64,000 nucleotides of DNA from Sphingomonas quercus. Lineage in GTDB: Bacteria > Pseudomonadota > Alphaproteobacteria > Sphingomonadales > Sphingomonadaceae. The stretch is taken from NCBI RefSeq assembly GCF_018863195.1, contig NZ_JAHKRT010000006.1, forward strand, positions 62,001 through 126,000, in the 5' to 3' direction. Below the pieces are notes generated by a model. The model searched no databases, was not told where the DNA came from, and saw nothing but the letters and a program-made list of their open reading frames with translations. Positions 44,480 through 53,115 of the stretch are shown here, one piece after another; position 1 is the first letter of the stretch, and each line of letters opens with the position of its first letter. Made by a program: the position numbers and the translations under genes.

Positions 44480-45220
44480 TCAGGCCGCGCCGAAGCTCTT
44501 GACCAGCGAGCCCGCGACCAGCGCCCAGCCATCCACCAGCACGAAGAAGATGATCTTCATCGGCAGGGCGATGCTGGCCGGCGGCACCATCATCATGCCC
44601 ATCGCCATCATGATCGCCGCCACCGCCATGTCGATGACGAGAAACGGCAGCAGCAGCAGGAAGCCGATCTCGAAGGCGCGGCGAAGCTCGGAGATCATGA
44701 ACGCCGGCATCAGCGTGGTCAGCGGGATCTGGGCGCGCGGCACCGGCGGCTTGTTGGCAAGCTCCACGAACAGGCGGACGTCATCCTCGCGGACGTGCTT
44801 GAGCATGAACTGCTTGAACGGCTCCGACGTGCGCTCGAACGCCTGGGTCTCGTTGATCTGACCGGCATTATAGGGGCTGATGCCGTTCTTCCACGCCGCG
44901 TCCAGCGTCGGGCCCATCACGAAGAAGGAGAGGAACAGGGCGAGGCTGATGATCACCGGGTTAGGCGGCACGCCCGGCGCGCCGAGGCCGTTGCGCAGCA
45001 GCGACAGCGCCACGACGATGCGCGTGAAGGAGGTGACGGTCATCAGGATGCCGGGCGCAAGGCTCAGCACCGTCAGCATCATCACCAGCTGGATGGCACG
45101 GCCCGACACCGAGCCCTCGCCGAGGTTGGCGGACACGGTCTGCGCCAGCGCCGGCTCGGGAATGGCGAGCAGCGCCAGCGGCACCGCCGCGGCAAGAACG
45201 AGAAGGAGTGGCTTACGCAT
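44480..45220 (-). CDS. fliP: Flagellar export gate protein FliP
   Basis: 246 residues. An N-terminal signal peptide (PLLLVLAAAVPLALLAIPEPALAQ) precedes the FliP signatures SFTRIVVALSLLRNGLG, PVIISLALFLSFFVM, and FMISELRRAFEIGFLLLLPFLVIDMAVA. It forms the FliP5-FliQ4-FliR1 pore of the flagellar type III export gate. The start overlaps fliO by eight bases. The operon order fliN-fliO-fliP is standard; fliQ and fliR are in the divergent operon. Confidence 0.97.
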   Translation of the reverse strand: MRKPLLLVLAAAVPLALLAIPEPALAQTVSANLGEGSVSGRAIQLVMMLTVLSLAPGILMTVTSFTRIVVALSLLRNGLGAPGVPPNPVIISLALFLSFFVMGPTLDAAWKNGISPYNAGQINETQAFERTSEPFKQFMLKHVREDDVRLFVELANKPPVPRAQIPLTTLMPAFMISELRRAFEIGFLLLLPFLVIDMAVAAIMMAMGMMMVPPASIALPMKIIFFVLVDGWALVAGSLVKSFGAA

Positions 45221-45530
45221 TCGGGAATCCAGCCTTGCGGGCGACGGGGGGTCTGGTGGAGGTGCCGGGTGCCGCATCCAGCAGCAGCAGGCCCTCGGGC
45301 GCGATCATGACGAGATGCTCGGTATCGTCGCGGCGGATCAGCGCCACCGATCGACGCGCGTCGATCGAGATGCGCTCGACCACGGCGAGGCGGCGCTCTC
45401 CATTATGGCCGACGACCATGCCGCCCGGCAGCTTGATATTATAACGACGGACCAGCCACAGCGCGCCGACGAGGAGCCCAAGAACGACGCCGAGCGCGCC
45501 GAACGTGCGGAGCAATGCGAGGAAATCCAT
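45213..45530 (-). CDS. fliO: Flagellar biosynthesis protein FliO
   Basis: 105 residues. One membrane helix at about 7-27 (LRTFGALGVVLGLLVGALWLV) precedes a cytoplasmic domain with RRLAVVERISIDARRSVALIRRDDTEHLVMIAPEG, the usual FliO core. It assists FliP assembly in the export gate. The family is weakly conserved in sequence; position between fliN and fliP is strong supporting evidence. Confidence 0.88.
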   Translation of the reverse strand: MDFLALLRTFGALGVVLGLLVGALWLVRRYNIKLPGGMVVGHNGERRLAVVERISIDARRSVALIRRDDTEHLVMIAPEGLLLLDAAPGTSTRPPVARKAGFPNA

Positions 45531-45533
45531 CGG

Positions 45534-45767
45534 TCAGGGCACCCGCTGCACGACTTCGGTGATCTCAAGCGACATCAGCTCGCCGTCGACGAGGATCTTG
45601 CCATGCGCCACCAGCTGGTTGTTCACATAGACCAGCGTCGGATCGTTATGATCGCAATCGAACGGGATCATCGCGCCGCGGCTCATCTTGAGCAGCTGAC
45701 GGACGGGGATATTCGTAGAACCGAGCACGATCGAAAGGTCGATCGGAATGCCATCCAGCACGGACAT
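45534..45767 (-). CDS. fliN: Flagellar motor switch protein FliN (short form)
   Basis: 77 residues covering just the SpoA domain: IPIDLSIVLGSTNIPVRQLLKMSRGAMIPFD and LVYVNNQLVAHGKILVDGELMSLEITEVV. It forms the C-ring base with FliM and FliG and binds export chaperones. ATG 45767 has AAGGAG seven bases upstream. It lacks the N-terminal extension of the 137-residue E. coli protein. It is first of the leftward flagellar operon and divergent from flgC over 111 bases. fliM and fliG are not in the window. Confidence 0.92.
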   Translation of the reverse strand: MSVLDGIPIDLSIVLGSTNIPVRQLLKMSRGAMIPFDCDHNDPTLVYVNNQLVAHGKILVDGELMSLEITEVVQRVP

Positions 45768-45878
45768 GCGCGTCTCCTTATGCTGGGTATTGTAGGAATA
45801 ATTTTCCCCCAACCGCCGTTGGTAGGCAAAAAATGCCTATAAGAAATCTGTCGGCATCATGCTGGCAGGAGGCGTTGA

Positions 45879-46286
45879 GTGGACCTGAAGAATTCCGTGG
45901 ATGTTTCGGCGTCCGGCCTTCGTGCGCAGGCCCTGCGCATGCGGGTGATCGCGGAAAATCTCGCCAATTCGGACTCCGTCGCGCGCGATCCCGGCGGCGA
46001 TCCCTATCGCCGGCGCGTCGCCACCTTCAAGAGCGAGGTGGATCGCGCGACCGGCGCCACGCAGGTGAAGGTGCAATCCATCACCCCCGATAAATCCAGT
46101 TTCAGCCGCGTCTACCAGCCCGGCAACCCGGCGGCCGACGGACAGGGCTATGTCCTGCGGCCGAACGTGAACCCGCTCATCGAAAGCGCCGACATGAAAG
46201 CGGCGCAGCGCTCCTACGAGGCGAACCTCAACGCCATCGAGGCAGCGCGCAACCTCACCCAACGGACCATCGATCTCATCAAATAA
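45879..46286 (+). CDS. flgC: Flagellar basal-body rod protein FlgC
   Basis: 135 residues. The rod-protein N-terminus VDVSASGLRAQALRMRVIAENLANSDS and C-terminus DMKAAQRSYEANLNAIEAARNLTQRTIDLI form the coiled coil of axial proteins, with the FlgC motif DPYRRRVATFKS. The start is GTG 45879 with AGGAGG nine bases upstream. It opens the rightward operon. flgB, which usually precedes flgC, is not here; only 111 bases separate it from fliN. Confidence 0.96.
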   Translation: MDLKNSVDVSASGLRAQALRMRVIAENLANSDSVARDPGGDPYRRRVATFKSEVDRATGATQVKVQSITPDKSSFSRVYQPGNPAADGQGYVLRPNVNPLIESADMKAAQRSYEANLNAIEAARNLTQRTIDLIK

Positions 46287-46298
46287 GGGATGACTGCC

Positions 46299-46637
46299 AT
46301 GTCGATCGGAGCCTTCGACGCGACGGCCGCTTATTCGCGCGCCATGAACACCATGCCGAGCTTCGGCCTCGGCGCCGACGATGCCCCCGCCGCCGCCAGC
46401 GGCGCGCAGGCGGCGGCCGGCGGCGGCTTTGCCGGCATGATCGAATCCATGGTCGGCCAGACCGCCCAGAGCCTGCACACCGCCGAAGCGGAAGGCGCCA
46501 AGCAGGTCGCCGGCAAGGGCGACCTGATCAATGTCGTGACCGCGGTCGGCGCGGCCGAGCATGCGCTCGATACGGTGGTGGCGGTGCGCGACAAGATCGT
46601 CAGCGCCTACACCGAAATCATGCACATGCAGATCTGA
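46299..46637 (+). CDS. fliE: Flagellar hook-basal body protein FliE
   Basis: 112 residues. FAGMIESMVGQTAQSLHTAEAEGAKQVAGKGDLINVVTAVGAAEHALDTVVAVRDKIVSAYTEIMHM is the FliE core, joining the MS ring to the rod. ATG 46299 has AAGGGA eight bases upstream; an in-frame ATG at 46290 is the alternative. The N-terminal 40 residues are Ala-rich and variable, as usual. Confidence 0.93.
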   Translation: MSIGAFDATAAYSRAMNTMPSFGLGADDAPAAASGAQAAAGGGFAGMIESMVGQTAQSLHTAEAEGAKQVAGKGDLINVVTAVGAAEHALDTVVAVRDKIVSAYTEIMHMQI

Positions 46638-46642
46638 AGCCA

Positions 46643-46906
46643 ATGGACGCGCTTCAGGCGATCGATCTGGCGAAGGCGGCGCTGTTCCTGGTGCTGACCA
46701 TCGCTGGTCCGATGCTGGTCACCTCGTTCATCGTCGGCGTCTCGATCAGCCTGTTCCAGGCGCTGACCCAGATCAACGAGATGACCCTCACCTTCGTGCC
46801 CAAGCTGGTCTCGATGGGCCTGGTCCTGCTGCTGTGCCTGCCGATGATCGGCCAGGCGCTGGCCGGGTTCATGGCGCGCATCTCCAGCCTCATCATCACC
46901 GGCTGA
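46643..46906 (+). CDS. fliQ: Flagellar export protein FliQ
   Basis: 87 residues with two membrane helices (about 14-36 and 50-72): LVLTIAGPMLVTSFIVGVSISLFQALTQINEMTLTFVPKL is the FliQ signature. It is the small subunit of the export gate. It sits five bases after fliE and five before fliR. Confidence 0.96.
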   Translation: MDALQAIDLAKAALFLVLTIAGPMLVTSFIVGVSISLFQALTQINEMTLTFVPKLVSMGLVLLLCLPMIGQALAGFMARISSLIITG

Positions 46907-46911
46907 TCAAG

Positions 46912-47667
46912 ATGGCATCGCTGCCGATCGACCTCTCCGTATTCCTGATCGTATTCGTGCGGGTCGGCGCGGTGGCGATGCTGTTGCCGGTGTTCTCGGA
47001 ATCGACGATCCCGGCCCAGCTTCGCCTGCTGCTCGCACTCGGCCTGAGCATGGGGCTGTACGGCATGCTGTCCGAGCATGTCCTGCCCGCCGTCGCCGAC
47101 GATCGCGCGCTGCCCGGCCTCGTCATCTCGGAAATGCTGATCGGACTGGCGATGGGCGGCATCATCAATCTGCTGTTCAAGGCGGTGACCATCGCCGGCG
47201 GCATCATCAGCCTGCAGGTCGGCCTGTCCTCAGTGCTGGTGCCCGATCCGGATGCCGGCGGCCAGTCGACGCTGGTCGCGCGCTTCATCACCGTCGCCGC
47301 AACGATCGTGTGCATGTCGCTCGGCGTGCATCATCTGTGGATCGCCTCGATCGTCAAATCCTACGCGGTGTTCCCGGTGGGTGGCCTGCCCCCGGCGCAG
47401 GATTTCGCGCGGCTGGCGATCGACACCATCGGCCAGTCGATGCGCCTCGCGATCGGGCTGGCCGCGCCGCTCATCGCCTATGGCATCCTGTTCAACGTCG
47501 CGCTCGGGCTCGCCGCACGCATGGCGCCGACGATCCAGATCTTCTTCATCTCCCAGCCGCTCAACATCGTGCTGGGCCTGTCGATCCTGATCAGCACGAT
47601 GGGGGCGGTGCTGATGGTGTTCGCCAATGCGATGGGCGCCTTCATGCAGACCAACTGGGGCGGCTGA
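46912..47667 (+). CDS. fliR: Flagellar export protein FliR
   Basis: 251 residues with about six membrane helices. FVRVGAVAMLLPVFSESTIPAQLRLLLAL and EMLIGLAMGGIINLLFKAVTIAGGIISLQVGLS are typical FliR. It completes the FliPQR gate. ATG 46912 follows the fliQ stop closely; a longer frame from 46561 only crosses fliE/fliQ out of phase. flhB follows after three bases. Confidence 0.96.
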   Translation: MASLPIDLSVFLIVFVRVGAVAMLLPVFSESTIPAQLRLLLALGLSMGLYGMLSEHVLPAVADDRALPGLVISEMLIGLAMGGIINLLFKAVTIAGGIISLQVGLSSVLVPDPDAGGQSTLVARFITVAATIVCMSLGVHHLWIASIVKSYAVFPVGGLPPAQDFARLAIDTIGQSMRLAIGLAAPLIAYGILFNVALGLAARMAPTIQIFFISQPLNIVLGLSILISTMGAVLMVFANAMGAFMQTNWGG

Positions 47668-47670
47668 TCC

Positions 47671-48735
47671 ATGGCGGACAAGGACCAGAAGACCGAGGAT
47701 CCTACCTCCAAACGCCTCAGTGACGCGCGCAAGAAGGGCGACGTCATCACCGCGACGGAGTTTCGCCACGCGGTGATGCTGGTCGCGGTGCTGGTGCTGA
47801 TGGGCAGCATCGGCACCTGGACGCTGGCCCGGCTGGGCACGATGTTCGTGCGCCTGTGGGGCAATGCCGAGGACTATCGTCTGGAGCCGACCGGCGCGCA
47901 GAATTTCGCGTTCGGCATCGCCGAGCATTTCGCGCTGGCGATGATGCCCGCGGCCGGCGTCGTCGTCGTGTTCGCGCTGCTCACCAGCCTGTCGCAGGGC
48001 AAGCCGACCTTCGCGGTGGCGCGGCTCAAGCCGAAATTCTCGAAATTGTCGCCGATGAACGGGCTCGGCCGCATGTTCAGCACGCGGTCGCTCGTCGACT
48101 TCGTCAAGACGGTGGCCAAATGCGCGGCGGTGATCATCGTCGCGACGATGGTGCTGCGCCCGAAGCTGGTGGCATTCGACCAGCTCGTCGGCTCCGAGCC
48201 GCAGGCCGTCGTCCACACCATCAACGCGCTCGTCTATTCGCTGATCAAGGCGGTGGCGATGATGGTGGCGGTGATCGCGTTCGCCGACTTCTTCTACCAG
48301 CGCCGCGCCTGGTTCGCGAAGATGCGGATGTCGAAGCAGGAGATCAAGGACGAGTATCGCCAGCAGGAAGGCGATCCCAAGGTCAAGGGGCGCATCCGCT
48401 CGATCCAGCGCCAGCGCTCGCGCCAGCGCATGATGGCCGCGGTGCCCACCGCCAGCGTCGTCATCACCAACCCGACCCACTATGCCGTGGCGCTCAAATA
48501 TGAGCATGGCGAGATGGCGGCGCCGGTGGTGGTGGCCAAGGGCGCCGACGAGGTGGCGCTGCGCATCCGCGCCGTCGCCACCGAGAACAAGGTGCCGATC
48601 GTCGAGAGCCCGCCGCTGGCGCGCGCACTGTTCGCGTCCGCGGACATCGATCGGCCGATCCCCGTCGAACATTACGCCGCCGTCGCCGAGGTCATCGGCT
48701 ACGTCATGCGGCTGGCCAGGAGCAAGGTCGCATGA
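47671..48735 (+). CDS. flhB: Flagellar export switch protein FlhB
   Basis: 354 residues. The soluble N-terminus DQKTEDPTSKRLSDARKKGDV is followed by four membrane helices. The cytoplasmic domain carries the autocleavage site NPTH with cleavage after Asn267, in the context VVITNPTHYAVALKY. FlhB switches export from rod/hook to filament substrates. All signatures are intact. Confidence 0.97.
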   Translation: MADKDQKTEDPTSKRLSDARKKGDVITATEFRHAVMLVAVLVLMGSIGTWTLARLGTMFVRLWGNAEDYRLEPTGAQNFAFGIAEHFALAMMPAAGVVVVFALLTSLSQGKPTFAVARLKPKFSKLSPMNGLGRMFSTRSLVDFVKTVAKCAAVIIVATMVLRPKLVAFDQLVGSEPQAVVHTINALVYSLIKAVAMMVAVIAFADFFYQRRAWFAKMRMSKQEIKDEYRQQEGDPKVKGRIRSIQRQRSRQRMMAAVPTASVVITNPTHYAVALKYEHGEMAAPVVVAKGADEVALRIRAVATENKVPIVESPPLARALFASADIDRPIPVEHYAAVAEVIGYVMRLARSKVA

Positions 48736-48794
48736 CCATTGAAAATCTCCCCCGCCGGACCGGCAGGCACGTCGTCCATCCTATAAGGAAAGTG

Positions 48795-49919
48795 ATGCCG
48801 ATCCCTTCGAAATACCGGGCACCTGCCCTTGCCGCGATCATGGCGCTTGGCCTCGGCCTCGGCGCCGCGCCTGCGCACGCCGGGCCGACGACGCGCATCA
48901 AGGACATTGTCGACATCGAGAATGTCCGGCCAAACCAGCTCGTCGGCTACGGCCTCGTCGTCGGCCTGCAAGGCACGGGCGACCGCATTCGCAACGCGCC
49001 CTTCACCGAAGAGACGATGCTGGCGATGCTCGAGCGCATGGGCGTCAACGTGCGCAGCGCCAACCAGATGCGCACCCAGAACGTCGCCGCCGTCACCGTC
49101 ACCGCGACGCTGCCGCCATTCTCGCGCGCCGGCTCGAAGATCGACGTGCAGGTGTCCGCGCTCGGCGACGCCACCAGCCTGCAGGGCGGCATCCTCGTCG
49201 CCTCGTCGCTGCGTGGCATGGACGGCGAGATCTACGCCGTGGCGCAAGGGCCCGTCGCGGTCTCCGGCTTCCGCGCGCAGGGCCAGGCAGCCAGCGTCTC
49301 GCGCGGGGTGACCACCTCGGCGCGGATCGCCGACGGCGCGCTGGTCGAGCGCGAGGTGCCGTTCGCGCTGCGCTCGGCCACCAGCCTCAAGCTGGCGCTG
49401 AAGAACCCCGACTTCACCACTGCTTTCCAGATCGCCAAGGTGATCAACTCCAAGGCGCCCGGCGTCGCCACGGTGCTCGACCCGTCCACCGTCGAACTGA
49501 AGCCGAGTGCCGGCTCGCCGGTCGATCTCGTCGCCCAGATCGAGAATCTGCCGGTCACCGTCGACCAGCCGGCGCGTATCGTCATCAACGAGGCCTCGGG
49601 CACGGTGGTGATGGGCGCGGACGTGCGCATCAGCCCCGTGGCCATCGCCCAGGGCGGGCTGACGATCAGCGTCACCGAGACGCCGGTCGCCTCCCAGCCC
49701 GAGCCCTTCTCGAACGGGCAGACGCAGGTGTTGCCACGCACCCAGGTGGATGTCGACGATGGCTCCGGCCGCTCGCTCGGGGTGCTCAGCACCGGCGCCA
49801 CGCTGCAATCGCTGGTCTCCGGCCTCAACGCCCTCGGCGTCTCGCCGCGCGACCTGATCACCATCCTCCAGGCGCTGCGCAGCGCCGGCGCCCTGCAGGC
49901 CGAAATCGAGGTGCAGTGA
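48795..49919 (+). CDS. flgI: Flagellar P-ring protein FlgI
   Basis: 374 residues. The signal peptide (ALAAIMALGLGLGAAPAHA) is followed by the P-ring core: RIKDIVDIENVRPNQLVGYGLVVGLQGTGD, MLERMGVNV, NVAAVTVTATLPPFSRAGSKIDV, SLQGGILVASSLRG. It ends in SPRDLITILQALRSAGALQAEIEV. ATG 48795 has AAGGAA upstream and a clean signal peptide. Its stop overlaps the flgJ start (TGATG). Confidence 0.96.
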   Translation: MPIPSKYRAPALAAIMALGLGLGAAPAHAGPTTRIKDIVDIENVRPNQLVGYGLVVGLQGTGDRIRNAPFTEETMLAMLERMGVNVRSANQMRTQNVAAVTVTATLPPFSRAGSKIDVQVSALGDATSLQGGILVASSLRGMDGEIYAVAQGPVAVSGFRAQGQAASVSRGVTTSARIADGALVEREVPFALRSATSLKLALKNPDFTTAFQIAKVINSKAPGVATVLDPSTVELKPSAGSPVDLVAQIENLPVTVDQPARIVINEASGTVVMGADVRISPVAIAQGGLTISVTETPVASQPEPFSNGQTQVLPRTQVDVDDGSGRSLGVLSTGATLQSLVSGLNALGVSPRDLITILQALRSAGALQAEIEVQ

Positions 49920-50236
49920 TGGCGGACATGGAGATGCCGTCGCTGCCCCCGCCCTCCGGCCCGACCCTGCCTCGCGCCGGCACGGGCCCGGGCAAGGACA
50001 TGGCCAAGACGGCGCGGGACTTCGAATCCGTGTTCATCGGCCAGATGACCAAGCTGATGATGGAATCGGCCAAGCCCGCGGAGGGATTCTCCGGCGGCAA
50101 TGGCGAGGAGATTTTCCGCGGCGTGCTTGCCGAGGAACTGGGCAAGGAAATCGCCAAGCGCGGCGGCATCGGCCTCGCGCCGGCCGTGCTCAACCAAATG
50201 ATCCAGATGCAAGGGGGCGCTTCGCGTGACCGATAA
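49919..50236 (+). CDS. flgJ: Rod-binding protein (FlgJ N-terminal domain only)
   Basis: 105 residues with the rod-binding core KTARDFESVFIGQMTKLMMESAKPAEGFSGGNGEEIFRGVLAEELGKEIAKRGGIGLA. The C-terminal muramidase domain of enterobacterial FlgJ is missing, as in many alphaproteobacteria, so another lysin must open the peptidoglycan. It scaffolds rod assembly in the periplasm. It overlaps flgI upstream and the FlgN-like gene downstream. Confidence 0.9.
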   Translation: MADMEMPSLPPPSGPTLPRAGTGPGKDMAKTARDFESVFIGQMTKLMMESAKPAEGFSGGNGEEIFRGVLAEELGKEIAKRGGIGLAPAVLNQMIQMQGGASRDR

Positions 50237-50648
50237 CCTCGTCGACATCATCTCTTCGTTGACGCTGATCATGACCGAGGAGACCGACCGGCTGAAGATG
50301 CACGATCGCGCCCGCGATCTCGTCGAGCTGACCTCGGCCAAGGTGCGGCTGACCGGCCTGCTCGAGACCGAGATCGCCCGGCTGAACCGGGAGCAGCCCG
50401 GCTGGTCGAAGGCGATGGAGGAGGATCAGCGCGCCCGGCTGACCGCCGTCGTCTCCGCGCTGGGCACCGCCTCCACCGAGAATGCGGCGGTGATCGAGCG
50501 CCACCTGGAGCTGTCCAACGAGCTGATGAAGGTGATCGCCAAGGAGGCGCGCCGCCAGTTCAAGAAGCGCGCCGACACCTATAGCGACGTCGGCACGCTC
50601 TCCCCGATCGACCTTTCCCCGCCGATCTCGGTCAACTCGCAATTTTAA
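50226..50648 (+). CDS. FlgN-like flagellar chaperone
   Basis: 140 residues, predicted mostly helical, with no membrane segment. It has the length and the heptad-like N-terminal helices (LVDIISSLTLIMTEETDRLKMHD) of FlgN-type chaperones for hook-filament junction proteins. Sequence signals are weak; position after flgI-flgJ supports the call. The start is GTG 50226, overlapping flgJ by 11 bases. It ends the rightward flagellar operon, followed by a strong terminator. Confidence 0.65.
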   Translation: MTDNLVDIISSLTLIMTEETDRLKMHDRARDLVELTSAKVRLTGLLETEIARLNREQPGWSKAMEEDQRARLTAVVSALGTASTENAAVIERHLELSNELMKVIAKEARRQFKKRADTYSDVGTLSPIDLSPPISVNSQF

Positions 50649-50653
50649 AAAAA

Positions 50654-50686
50654 TCCTCCCCGGGCATAGCCCGGGGAGGAATTTTT
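50654..50686. terminator. Bidirectional terminator, flagellar operon / TonB receptor
   Basis: The stem TCCTCCCCGGGC (50654-50665) pairs with GCCCGGGGAGGA (50669-50680), with a very short loop. ATTTTT follows on the plus strand and T-runs (TTTTTTTAAAA) on the minus strand. It closes both convergent genes. Confidence 0.88.
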
Positions 50687-50688
50687 GA

Positions 50689-53115
50689 TCAGAACTTCTT
50701 GCGGAAGTTCAGGCCGAAGGTGCGCGGCTGCGAGGCCTGGACGAAGACGAGGTTGATGTTGTCGCCCCCGGTCGTCGGCCCGTTGGCCTTGCTGATGATG
50801 CCGGTCTCGTCGAACAGGTTGGTGACATAGGCATAGATGCCCCAGCCGCCGTCCGTGCTCTGGAAGCCGGCGCGCAGGCCGGTCATCGTCATCGCCCGGA
50901 TGCGCTGCAGCGCCGGCACGATGTTGGCGTTGGTGCTCGCCGAGTAGATCGAGCGCTGGACGCGCGGGAACTGGCTCCAGTTGCTGCCCTGATAGCTGAC
51001 GTCGGCGATGGTCGTGAACTCCATTCCGTCGCTGACTGGGAAGGTATATTCGGCCGAGCCCTGCGCCGTGATCTTCGGCACGTTCGGGATGTAATCGCCC
51101 TTCAGGCCGCGATAGGTGACGGCGGCACCGGCCGGCGGCACCTGATCCTCGGTCAGCTTGCCGATCGTGTACGAGCCGGAGCCCCTCAGCACCAGGCCCG
51201 GCATCGGCCGCAGCGTCGCCTCGACCTCGACGCCGCGGATGCGGGCCTTGCCGGCATTGGTGACGAAGCTGAACGCGTTCTGGAACGAGCCGCTGATCTG
51301 CATATTGCTCCAGTCGATCTGGAACACGTCCGCATTCAGCACCAGCAGGCGATCGAACAGGGTCGACTTCACGCCGACTTCATAGTTCCACAGGCTGTCC
51401 GAGTCATAGGTGCGCTGGTAGCTCGGATCCGTGGTCGGCGCCTGATTGACGCCGCCCGGGCGGAAGCCCTGGCTGGCCGACGCATAGACCATCACGGTCG
51501 GCGTCACCTTGTAGTTGACGTTGAAGTTGAGGAGCGTGCCGTTCTGGTTGAAACGGTCCGTGGTCGGCGTCGGGTTGGCGAGGCTGCCGGCGATGAAATT
51601 GCCGACCGGAACCGCGCTCGTCGTCCGCTTCTTATATTCGAAGTAGCGGACGCCGCCGGTCACGTTCAGCCCATCCAGCACCTCGTAGGTCGCCTCGCCG
51701 AAGCCGGCGATCTGCGACAGCCGGTCGTCGACATAGCGATCGAGATACGGCCCCGGATTCTGCATCGTCTCCGGCGTGATGTAACCCGCGGCATTGGTCG
51801 AGTAGAGCAGGCTGCGGGTGAAATTGTCGCGCACCGAGTGGTAGAAGCCCAGCGTCCACTTGAAGCGGCCATCGCCATTGGCGAGGCGGACTTCCTGGGT
51901 GTTGGTCTTGGTCGACTGGGGCTGGTAGGTGGCGTTGGTCGGCCAGGCGTCGACATAGTTCTGCTTGAACGAAGCGAGCTGCGCGGGCGAGCACTGGCCC
52001 GTCACCGGCCACGCCGGATTGGTGGTGTCGGCGAGACCTGCCCAACGCGAGCAGGCGGCGCTGTTCGGGGCCGTCACCGAGGCGCGGTTGTGGAAATAGG
52101 GCGTGTAGTCGAAGCTGAACGCCAGATCGCGCTTCGAGTAGGAGCCGATGGCGGTCAGCGTCGCGAAGCCGAAATCCCAGTTGGCCGTGCCGCTATAGAG
52201 CTGCAGGCGGTCGCTCTGCGGCATCGCGATCAGGCGATCCTGATCATATTTCGGGCCGCCATTGACCCAGCGCGACAGGTCCCAGGTGGCGCGGGCGCCG
52301 GTCCGCTTCTGGTAGACGGCGAGGCCGTCCAGCGTCAGGTCGTCGGTCGGCTTCCAGCGGATCAGCGCGCGGCCGCCATAGGACTCATTGTCGTTGACGT
52401 CCTTCTTGCCGAGCGTGCTGTTGTCGACCCAGCCACCCAGCTCCTCGACGAAGCCGACGACGCGCACGGCGAGCTTGCCGTCGACCAGCGGCACGTTCAG
52501 CGCGGCCTGGGTGTTGAAGCCGGGCTCGCCATGCTGGATGCTGGTGACGTCGGCAGCGACCTCGCCACCCCAGTCGGACAGGTTCGGCTTGTTGAAGATC
52601 AGGCGCACGGTGCCGGCCATGGCGCTGGCACCATAGAGCGTGCCCTGCGGACCGCGCAGCACTTCGACGCGCTCGACGTCGAACAGGCGCACGGCCGGGG
52701 TGGTCGCGCCGGAATCGTTGCTGACGCCGCCCGAGCCGATCAGCGGCGTGTCGTCATAATAGAGGCCGACGGTGGGCTCGCCCGGCGCCTGGATATTGCG
52801 GATGGTGACGCGGCTGCCGCCGTCCGAGTTCGGCCGCACGACGAGGTTCGGCGCGACGCGGGCGAGGCCCTCGGAGGTGGTGATGCCCTGATTGGTGAGG
52901 GTCGCGGCGCTGACCGCGGAAATGGCGATCGGCGTTTCCTGCACGCTGGTGGCGCGGCGCAGCGCCGTCACGACGATCTCGCTGTCGTCGACTACCGCCG
53001 TCGCGCGAGGCATGTCCTGGGCAAGCAACGGCGCGGCGAGGCCAGAGGCGGCCGAGCAGAACAGAGCGAGGCGCACGCCGAAACGTCGGCGAGACCCGGT
53101 AACAACATTCTTCAT
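50689..53115 (-). CDS. TonB-dependent outer-membrane receptor
   Basis: 808 residues. The signal peptide (ALFCSAASGLAAPLLAQ) is followed by a TonB-box-like SEIVVTALRRATSVQETPIAISAVS. The plug has RVEVLRGPQGTLYGASAMAGTVRLIFNKP, and the barrel ends in PRTFGLNFRKKF with terminal Phe. The N-terminal pattern is that of the large sphingomonad receptor group for aromatic or polyketide-like ligands; the ligand is unknown. ATG 53115 has GGGAAG eight bases upstream; ATG 53145 lacks a site. It is monocistronic. Confidence 0.94.
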   Translation of the reverse strand: MKNVVTGSRRRFGVRLALFCSAASGLAAPLLAQDMPRATAVVDDSEIVVTALRRATSVQETPIAISAVSAATLTNQGITTSEGLARVAPNLVVRPNSDGGSRVTIRNIQAPGEPTVGLYYDDTPLIGSGGVSNDSGATTPAVRLFDVERVEVLRGPQGTLYGASAMAGTVRLIFNKPNLSDWGGEVAADVTSIQHGEPGFNTQAALNVPLVDGKLAVRVVGFVEELGGWVDNSTLGKKDVNDNESYGGRALIRWKPTDDLTLDGLAVYQKRTGARATWDLSRWVNGGPKYDQDRLIAMPQSDRLQLYSGTANWDFGFATLTAIGSYSKRDLAFSFDYTPYFHNRASVTAPNSAACSRWAGLADTTNPAWPVTGQCSPAQLASFKQNYVDAWPTNATYQPQSTKTNTQEVRLANGDGRFKWTLGFYHSVRDNFTRSLLYSTNAAGYITPETMQNPGPYLDRYVDDRLSQIAGFGEATYEVLDGLNVTGGVRYFEYKKRTTSAVPVGNFIAGSLANPTPTTDRFNQNGTLLNFNVNYKVTPTVMVYASASQGFRPGGVNQAPTTDPSYQRTYDSDSLWNYEVGVKSTLFDRLLVLNADVFQIDWSNMQISGSFQNAFSFVTNAGKARIRGVEVEATLRPMPGLVLRGSGSYTIGKLTEDQVPPAGAAVTYRGLKGDYIPNVPKITAQGSAEYTFPVSDGMEFTTIADVSYQGSNWSQFPRVQRSIYSASTNANIVPALQRIRAMTMTGLRAGFQSTDGGWGIYAYVTNLFDETGIISKANGPTTGGDNINLVFVQASQPRTFGLNFRKKF

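Noticed and set aside
45768-45878. Sigma-54 or sigma-28 promoter in the fliN-flgC divergent gap
   Set aside because: I looked for GG-N10-GC and TAAA/GCCGATAA patterns on both strands and found no acceptable match. The TGGCAGGAGG stretch is the flgC ribosome site.
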